Part shown: positions 59,309-64,000 of the stretch, one piece after another | How the letters are laid out: every line of letters begins with the position of its first letter | Position numbering within the stretch: the stretch's first letter is position 1 | Source of the DNA: Methanosaeta sp. PtaB.Bin018 | GTDB lineage: Archaea > Halobacteriota > Methanosarcinia > Methanotrichales > Methanotrichaceae | DNA: 64,000 bases | Direction of reading: 5' to 3' | Assembly (NCBI GenBank): GCA_002067755.1 | Contig: MVQH01000086.1 | Location: forward strand, 22,836-86,835 | The notes under the pieces: model-generated | What the model was told of the DNA's origin: nothing | The model's input: the letters and a program-made list of their open reading frames with translations, nothing else | Database searches by the model: none | Position numbers and translations under genes: made by a program

Positions 59309-59917
59309 ATGAGATTGATGAGCATACTGTCATCAGCTTTATTGCTCTCATGTTTATCGATCCAAGCTCATGCAGTCGAGCCGGGAGATATAGCAATTCC
59401 TAGTATGAGCGTTCCGAACATGGATATGCCAACTCCCCTCATCTCAAGTCCGAACATGGATATGCCAAAGACAAAACCCGTGCCCCTGGCCAAGCAGGCC
59501 AACTCAAACAAGACCCTCAACCAAACCGTCAACATGAGTGCCAATCAAACCCGATCGACTCTGGAACAAAAAGAGGCTACCACGATGGATGTGAGCGGCA
59601 AATGGTCGATAAGATTCGATGATCGAGCAGACAGGTCGCTCGACCTGACCCTATGGGTCTCGGGCGGGACCATAATCATGGGCTATGGCACACTGACAGG
59701 GGAAGGCGCAAAAAAATCAGTGACCGCCAGCGGATCTGTGACAGGAGATGAACTTCATTTGACCACGAAGTCTGCTACGCCAGAATACGCAAATCAGGAA
59801 AATGGCCAGTATGATCTCGACCTATTTTGGGTAAATAATACATTATCGGGAACATATATCCTGAGGTCCGAGGGCGAGCTCGTAGATGAGGGAAATGTCA
59901 CAGCAGTGAAGCATTAG
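59309..59917 (+). CDS. Secreted protein with Met/Pro-rich repeat and C-terminal beta domain
   Basis: 202 residues; signal peptide 'ILSSALLLSCLSIQAHA'. Residues 30-60 hold a twofold repeat 'SVPNMDMPTPLI' and 'SSPNMDMPKTKP'. After a Asn/Thr-rich linker (65-95), the C-terminal domain starts 'MDVSGKWSIRFDDRADRSLD' and shows alternating beta strands ('TIIMGYGTLTGEGAKKSVTA', 'NNTLSGTYILRSEGELVDEG'), similar in style to lipocalin-like or Ig folds. Methionine-rich repeats can bind copper(I); that is inference. Family unknown. Confidence 0.65.
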   Translation: MRLMSILSSALLLSCLSIQAHAVEPGDIAIPSMSVPNMDMPTPLISSPNMDMPKTKPVPLAKQANSNKTLNQTVNMSANQTRSTLEQKEATTMDVSGKWSIRFDDRADRSLDLTLWVSGGTIIMGYGTLTGEGAKKSVTASGSVTGDELHLTTKSATPEYANQENGQYDLDLFWVNNTLSGTYILRSEGELVDEGNVTAVKH

Positions 59918-59921
59918 GCGG

Positions 59922-60956
59922 TCATCTGTACCAGTCCAGGCTCCCCTCCACATAATTTATGAGAGCAATAAGAGACCCCTTTGTATCTTGATCCATCTCC
60001 GTCAGCGATATCAGCTCTTTTGCCTCTTCTCCGTGTTGTCTGGAGATGGATTTTGCCTCATCCAATGCACCGCAGTCTCTTATGAGCTCCTTGATGCGCA
60101 ATACGTCCACCTCAGCGACATCGGCGCCCCCTTCGATTAAAGATGCTAAGTTCGGATCTTTCTGCATTGCGAGTATAATATGCAGTGGCTTTTTTCTTTT
60201 TAAAAGATCTCCGCCAGGCTCTCTGCCATACTCCTCCTTTTGGGCAAAGGTATCTATGATGTCGTCTTGAATGTCGAAGGCGTATCCTATGTGTCTTGAA
60301 GCGTCCTTCAGAAGGGTCAAATCTCTCTTCGGAGCCGACGCCAGGATCGCTCCCGCCAGCATGGAGGTTTTGAAGAGGGATGCTGCCCTTTTGCTGGCCA
60401 TGGCGCTCCATTCTTCGATGGTCGGCGTTTTATATTCGAATAGCAGATCGAGTGCTTGGCTCTCATTTACATCTTTATAGCCAGATGCTAGAAGATCAAC
60501 AACGTCTTTGAGTTTATCGCCATCGAAGCCCGATTGCAGCATTGTTTCCAGGGAGAGCGAATAAAGCACGTTGCCGGCAAATATCGCAGTTCCTATGCCA
60601 AAATGCTCATCGTATCCCTCCTCAAAGAGCTTGTGCAGCGTTTTGCCACCTCGTCTGAACATCTCGGCATCTGCTATGTCATCGTGAGCAAGTATGCTGT
60701 GTCTGTACAGCTCAATGCCTGAGCCTGCTCTTATTATTCGATCATCAATTTGAGATGCATAGCCTTTGTAAACTATCAATGTACTGCTGGATGCAATTCG
60801 CCTTCCCTGTCTGAGCAGATATTCTTCTAAGGATCGGAGTACCTCTCCAACAAAGGGGTGATACTGCTCCCCATCTTTGGCCATATTCTTCAACTGTATC
60901 TTGAGATCTTCTTCGATGATGCTGCTGAAACGATCAAGCATGTTCATGTTATCCAT
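59922..60956 (-). CDS. Trans-polyprenyl diphosphate synthase
   Basis: 344 residues. First Asp-rich motif 'LAHDDIADAEMFRRGGKTLH' (DDIAD), second 'YAFDIQDDIIDTFAQKEEYG' (DDIID), plus 'LKRKKPLHIILAMQK'. Builds all-trans isoprenoid chains for lipids or methanophenazine. The expected GRRIR near FARM is preserved as 'RQGRRIASSS'. ATG 60956 uses AGGAG nine bases upstream, inside the previous gene; a GTG at 60980 would include the ribosome-binding site. Its start overlaps the preceding small gene by eight nt, hinting at a partner subunit. Confidence 0.9.
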   Translation of the reverse strand: MDNMNMLDRFSSIIEEDLKIQLKNMAKDGEQYHPFVGEVLRSLEEYLLRQGRRIASSSTLIVYKGYASQIDDRIIRAGSGIELYRHSILAHDDIADAEMFRRGGKTLHKLFEEGYDEHFGIGTAIFAGNVLYSLSLETMLQSGFDGDKLKDVVDLLASGYKDVNESQALDLLFEYKTPTIEEWSAMASKRAASLFKTSMLAGAILASAPKRDLTLLKDASRHIGYAFDIQDDIIDTFAQKEEYGREPGGDLLKRKKPLHIILAMQKDPNLASLIEGGADVAEVDVLRIKELIRDCGALDEAKSISRQHGEEAKELISLTEMDQDTKGSLIALINYVEGSLDWYR

Positions 60957-61320
60957 TGACGCAGTCTCCTGAAATATCACTCGATGCTGATTTGTAAAGG
61001 TACTTCATCGCCGAGGTATCCACTTCCCATCCTTGCAGATTCTTGTCAATGGAGAACCCCATGCTTAGCCAGAGACCTCCTGGAAATACGCTCTCTCCCG
61101 GATGCTCTTCATTGAACCTTTGAAATAGTTCGTAGATGGCATGCCACCCTTCTTCACCTATGCTGGGCTTGCCCTCAAGGACATACTGTACACGATCCCA
61201 GTCAGGTATGACCAACTCGAATATGCCCAGAAGAACGTCAAATTCCTTTGAACAGGAAGCGAAGAGGATCCTGACCTTTTCCTCGTCCAGTCTAGTCTTC
61301 ATAGATACATCCGATTTCAT
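60949..61320 (-). CDS. Small protein overlapping the polyprenyl synthase, unknown function
   Basis: 123 residues, soluble and acidic, mostly helical, with 'EKVRILFASCSKEFDVLLGI', 'FELVIPDWDRVQYVLEGKPS' and 'WHAIYELFQRFNEEHPGESV'. No known family. The 3' end contains the synthase ribosome-binding site and overlaps its start, so the two are coupled; in some bacteria polyprenyl synthases have a small regulatory subunit of similar size (HexA/HepA type), a speculative parallel. Confidence 0.65.
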   Translation of the reverse strand: MKSDVSMKTRLDEEKVRILFASCSKEFDVLLGIFELVIPDWDRVQYVLEGKPSIGEEGWHAIYELFQRFNEEHPGESVFPGGLWLSMGFSIDKNLQGWEVDTSAMKYLYKSASSDISGDCVNG

Positions 61321-61378
61321 CTATCTGTTATTTCACTTTTCGCTTCCTTGCAGTGTCCTTCCAAAAAATGTAGCTTGC

Positions 61379-62314
61379 CTATCGGGAGGGCTGTCTTGTC
61401 ACCTGATTCGCCCGCGACGTAGCAGCCTTTCTCTTCAAATCCGAGATGAGCTTATTTCGATCGGCAACCTGTTGATTTCTGGCGGTTTTCAGATCTGTTT
61501 GGCCTTTGCTGGTATACGACGAGGTTATGCTCCTCGTCTTAGCCTCGCTGCTCGTCCTTTGGAGTTTCTCGGAATTTTGCTTATCTGCCGACGCGACGGA
61601 ATCTGTTTTAAAGTTCAATCTTCTCGTCAAGACGCTATCAACTTCATTGGTTGTAACTTTTGAACTGAATGCGAGAACCTTAGTGCTATCATCTTTTGTT
61701 GAATCGGACGCGACAGTCGCAGATGAGACATTGGTCGCAGATGAGATATTGGTCGCAGATGAGATATTGGTCGCAGATGAGATGCTGCCGAGAGTTTTAT
61801 TGACATTTATCTGAAGAGCATCTTTCGACCTGCTCTTGTGAGAGCCACCGCCTGATGAGACTCTTATGCCAACATTGGCTTTCGAAGCTTGGTTTGAGGA
61901 GGATGGTGCAACGGTTCGCGACGATGTTGACGAATTTGACAAGCTAGCCTTTGCGCTCGAGCTTGCATTCAAATGAACAGAACCATTCGCTTCTCTAGAG
62001 CTATTTGAGGCTTTTTGGCTTTGATTTTTGCCTTTCACAAATAAATTTGCGCTCAATGCGTCTGAGGTGCTCCCTGGGAAATTCACGTACCTTGCGCCAG
62101 CTTCAGTAGCACTTTGAAGATAGTTGGCTAGAGTTCCTCTGTGGGTTGAATCTGATCCGAAGGATAGGATATCGAATACCAGAAATGCGGCCATACCTGC
62201 TAAAGACAGCAATGCTATGATCAGAAGCATGCCATATATTCTGGGATGATCTTTCCTTAAGTTATCACGAGCCCAGCTATAGTAAGTGATCTTCGACATT
62301 GCAATGCCCTTCAT
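61379..62314 (-). CDS. Single-pass membrane protein with Ser/Ala-rich low-complexity tail
   Basis: 311 residues. An N-terminal cytoplasmic stretch 'YYSWARDNLRKDHPRIYGML' is followed by one membrane helix ('LLIIALLSLAGMAAFLVFDI') and an extended Ser/Ala/Lys/Asn tail of about 260 residues, probably outside. The tail includes four 6-residue repeats (SSATNI). ATG 62314 fits a TATA box at about 62341 (TTATAAACTTT) and thus a leaderless mRNA; an in-frame ATG at 62299 also exists. Function unknown; composition suggests a surface stalk. Confidence 0.6.
   Translation of the reverse strand: MKGIAMSKITYYSWARDNLRKDHPRIYGMLLIIALLSLAGMAAFLVFDILSFGSDSTHRGTLANYLQSATEAGARYVNFPGSTSDALSANLFVKGKNQSQKASNSSREANGSVHLNASSSAKASLSNSSTSSRTVAPSSSNQASKANVGIRVSSGGGSHKSRSKDALQINVNKTLGSISSATNISSATNISSATNVSSATVASDSTKDDSTKVLAFSSKVTTNEVDSVLTRRLNFKTDSVASADKQNSEKLQRTSSEAKTRSITSSYTSKGQTDLKTARNQQVADRNKLISDLKRKAATSRANQVTRQPSR
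61716..61787. repeat. 18-bp tandem repeat, four copies
   Basis: GTCGCAGATGAGATATTG recurs four times, the outer copies differing at one or two positions, coding on the minus strand for the SSATNI repeats of the membrane protein. Copy number may vary between strains. Confidence 0.85.
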
Positions 62315-62411
62315 ACATTGAATGATATTTTTTAAAGTTTATAACTTTTACGACTGAAAAAACTTATAAATTCATTAATTCATTCCCTACACAGAGTATA
62401 AGTAAGATAAG

Positions 62412-62642
62412 ATGCCCAAATTTAGGACGAACTCTGGGCTATCCACGCCAATTCATTGGCGGGAGTGGTCACAATGTGAGATCATGGAGATCGGTAAAGC
62501 TGTAGTCTACAATGTGCCAATTGATGCTGTATCAATGCAAAACGATGCTATGGATTATCCAGATATTGAAAGCGTTCTGAACAATCTGATAGACCAGAAA
62601 AGAACTTTTGACATTGAGATCTATCGCCCACAGGGCAGATGA
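62412..62642 (+). CDS. Small protein upstream of a radical SAM gene
   Basis: 76 residues if started at 62412, or 52 if at ATG 62484 ('MEIGKAVVYNVPIDAVSMQN'). The second half 'YPDIESVLNNLIDQKRTFDI' ends in 'EIYRPQGR'. No known family. Its stop overlaps the start of a 10-codon frame (ATG 62639), whose stop in turn overlaps the radical SAM ATG (62668). It may be a substrate, partner or leader of the radical SAM enzyme. Confidence 0.5.
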   Translation: MPKFRTNSGLSTPIHWREWSQCEIMEIGKAVVYNVPIDAVSMQNDAMDYPDIESVLNNLIDQKRTFDIEIYRPQGR

Positions 62643-62667
62643 GTGTGGCCGAGGAGATGTTCGAAGC

Positions 62668-63639
62668 ATGAGATCCTTTTCACCCAAAATGGCGGTCGGG
62701 GCGCTGTGGCAATTGAGGGTGAGAAAAAGGCCATTCGTGCTCTCGCATGGCATAAATGCCAGATGTAATTTGAGTTGCAGCTTTTGCGAGTACTGGCGGC
62801 ATCCGGGCAAGGAGATGAGCACGCCCGAGATCTTCAAAATGCTGGATGACGCACGGGCATTTGGCATTGGTGTCTATAATGCCTGGACGGTTGAGCCCAT
62901 GCTTCGGAAGGATCTTCCGGAGATTCTCAGGCATGCGAAATCCTTGGGCCTTGTCACCTCACTTATAACAAATGGGCACATGCTCCGCCAAAGGGCAGAC
63001 GAGCTTGCTGATCTGGACTACTTATCGGTTTCCATCGACGGGATCGAGAGTTACCGGGAGTTGAGGGGCATCGATCTGCAGGACGTCCTGGATGGCATCA
63101 AGGAGGCTCAAAAAGCCGGGCATGAGATCCTCATTAACTGCGTTATAAGCGGCAAGAATCTGGATGAGCTCGAGGATCTGGTGCACCTTGCCGAGTCTCT
63201 GGGCACTTGGATATCATTCGAGCCGCTCCACGAGTCAAAAGGCATAAATGAAAAGGTCTGGGACGATCTTGGAATCAGAGACAGGCCCTGCTACGAGAGG
63301 GCAGTCAGCCGTCTGATAGATCTGAAGAGGAATGGTGCGCCTATAATCAACTCTCAGACTTATCTTTCCATGATCAAGTCACTAAATCCCAGGTTTAAAT
63401 GCCATGCAAGCGACATAATTTTGCATGTTGCGTCCGATGGCACCATTGAGAACTGTCGCGTTCATAAATACCCGCTTGGCAAGGTCTCGGATGGCCTTGA
63501 GGATGTATGGGCCTCCTCTGCAAAGAGACGAAAGCAGATCGTTTTGGGATGCCAGGGCTGTTTATTCTTCGGTTATGTCGAGAACAGCCTGCTCTACGAG
63601 CTTGTGCCAGAGGTCATGGCTCATTACGAGTGGATGTAG
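62668..63639 (+). CDS. Radical SAM/SPASM-type enzyme
   Basis: 323 residues. Cx3Cx2C is C33, C37, C40 in 'ARCNLSCSFCEYWRHPG'. Then 'FGIGVYNAWTVEPMLRKDLP' (replacing GGEP by WTVEP), 'GLVTSLITNGHMLRQRADEL' and 'LDYLSVSIDGIESYRELRGI'. The C-terminus 'ASDGTIENCRVHKYPLGKVS' and 'LGCQGCLFFGYVENSLLYEL' resembles SPASM clusters. Substrate unknown. I chose ATG 62668; GAGGAG lies 12 bases upstream. Overlaps the convergent partial gene by 16 nt at the 3' end. Confidence 0.85.
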   Translation: MRSFSPKMAVGALWQLRVRKRPFVLSHGINARCNLSCSFCEYWRHPGKEMSTPEIFKMLDDARAFGIGVYNAWTVEPMLRKDLPEILRHAKSLGLVTSLITNGHMLRQRADELADLDYLSVSIDGIESYRELRGIDLQDVLDGIKEAQKAGHEILINCVISGKNLDELEDLVHLAESLGTWISFEPLHESKGINEKVWDDLGIRDRPCYERAVSRLIDLKRNGAPIINSQTYLSMIKSLNPRFKCHASDIILHVASDGTIENCRVHKYPLGKVSDGLEDVWASSAKRRKQIVLGCQGCLFFGYVENSLLYELVPEVMAHYEWM

Positions 63640-64000
63640 CTCGTTCTATTTTTCATGATTTGATCGATCTGCTGGTCGATCTCTGATATCAGGGTGAAGC
63701 TCTGATCCAAAGATCCATCGAATGACTCCTCTCCAGCATGCCTGCCGTCTCTTACCTGGACGCTGACGTGGTAATTCCCATCAGGCATGTTGGCAGTGGA
63801 CCAGCTCCAGCTATCTGACTGGGACCACAAACTCCTGGCCTTATTGTCGACCAGGAATCGATACAGGACAATATCGCCATCCGGGTCCGAAGCATCTGCC
63901 TTCCAGACAACTGTTGTACCCCGAACCTGGGGGCTGGGCTTGTCAGGTGTAAGGTTTAACAGGGCAGGCGGCTGATTTTGAGCCAGCAGAGTGAAGGACA
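63624..64000 (-). CDS. C-terminal part of a surface protein with PKD/Ig-like domain (5' end outside window)
   Basis: The frame is open to the right edge; 124 residues are visible. They form one beta domain: 'PPALLNLTPDKPSPQVRGTT', 'VVWKADASDPDGDIVLYRFL', 'SWSWSTANMPDGNYHVSVQV', then a helical end 'EIDQQIDQIMKNRTSYIHS'. The 'DxDGDI...Y.F' pattern is a cadherin/PKD-like extracellular repeat. Probably one more large surface protein of the kind at the left end. Confidence 0.72.
   Translation of the reverse strand, partial: SFTLLAQNQPPALLNLTPDKPSPQVRGTTVVWKADASDPDGDIVLYRFLVDNKARSLWSQSDSWSWSTANMPDGNYHVSVQVRDGRHAGEESFDGSLDQSFTLISEIDQQIDQIMKNRTSYIHS

Noticed and set aside
62412..62642. Call as a RiPP precursor peptide
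   Set aside because: No leader-core structure, Cys/Gly-rich core or conserved cleavage motif; kept as an unknown small protein.
1..64000. tRNA, rRNA and CRISPR arrays
   Set aside because: No T-loop/acceptor combinations in the gaps between genes and no regularly spaced identical repeats; the only tandem repeats are the 15-bp and 18-bp ones listed.

Overview
The window reads as a chromosome segment of a methanogenic archaeon, most probably an aceticlastic Methanothrix (Methanosaeta)-like member of the Methanosarcinia. Archaeal markers are ribosomal protein S8e, a VAT/CDC48 ATPase, archaeal Elp3, NreA, NcsA and a DUF1922 protein. Methanogen markers are a tetrahydromethanopterin:glutamate ligase (MptN type) and an FmdE-type protein. 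Many short secreted proteins and TATA boxes placed for leaderless mRNAs fit the same assignment. The genus is inferred, not proven. I saw no rRNA, tRNA or CRISPR array.

Layout. 1-6 kb: large secreted Ig/DUF11-type surface proteins and a degenerate secreted polysaccharide-deacetylase-like protein. 6-10 kb: a co-directional sulfur-trafficking cluster (HTH regulator, LarE-type sulfur transferase, SufS-type cysteine desulfurase, FdhD, NcsA). 10-13 kb: VAT ATPase, then a gene graveyard with TnpB and TPR remnants. 13-18 kb: leftward run nadX-marC-mptN-purA-usp, with nadC divergent. 19-25 kb: CARDB membrane protein beside a non-canonical tubulin/FtsZ GTPase, a GXGXG protein, DUF373, an SCP2-like secreted protein and ThiC. 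25-34 kb: TPR protein, ABC-2 exporter, then a metal-chelate importer operon interleaved with a methyltransferase and an SPFH protein. 34-38 kb: nitroreductase, Elp3, S8e, DUF1922, thioesterase, then a noncoding stretch with a MITE-like inverted repeat. 38-48 kb: secreted Pro/Gly protein, MoxR-DUF58 pair, LarA homologue, pentapeptide protein, NreA, HisI-radical SAM pair, HTH-CBS regulator, UMP kinase. 48-55 kb: UbiA prenyltransferase, HTH protein, an internally deleted IS, CbiQ-CbiO lacking a visible substrate component, YgiQ, FmdE. 55-64 kb: ArsR-like regulator plus MBL hydrolase, three small secreted proteins (two tandem paralogues with an exact 12-residue repeat), DUF2284, SemiSWEET, prenyl synthase with an overlapping small gene, a Ser-rich membrane protein, a radical SAM/SPASM enzyme with a small upstream gene, and a partial surface protein.

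Connections. LarE (6.6 kb) and LarA (41 kb) suggest a nickel-pincer enzyme in this organism. SufS, FdhD, NcsA and LarE share sulfur handling. UbiA and the polyprenyl synthase could both serve methanophenazine synthesis. Mobile-element debris (12.6-13.1 kb, 37.9-38.0 kb, 50.1-50.8 kb, perhaps 59.2 kb) lies between conserved blocks. The best candidates for undescribed biology are the DPxTG repeat proteins, the importer operon with SPFH and methyltransferase, the tubulin-like/CARDB pair, the prenyl synthase with its small partner, and the two radical SAM operons.
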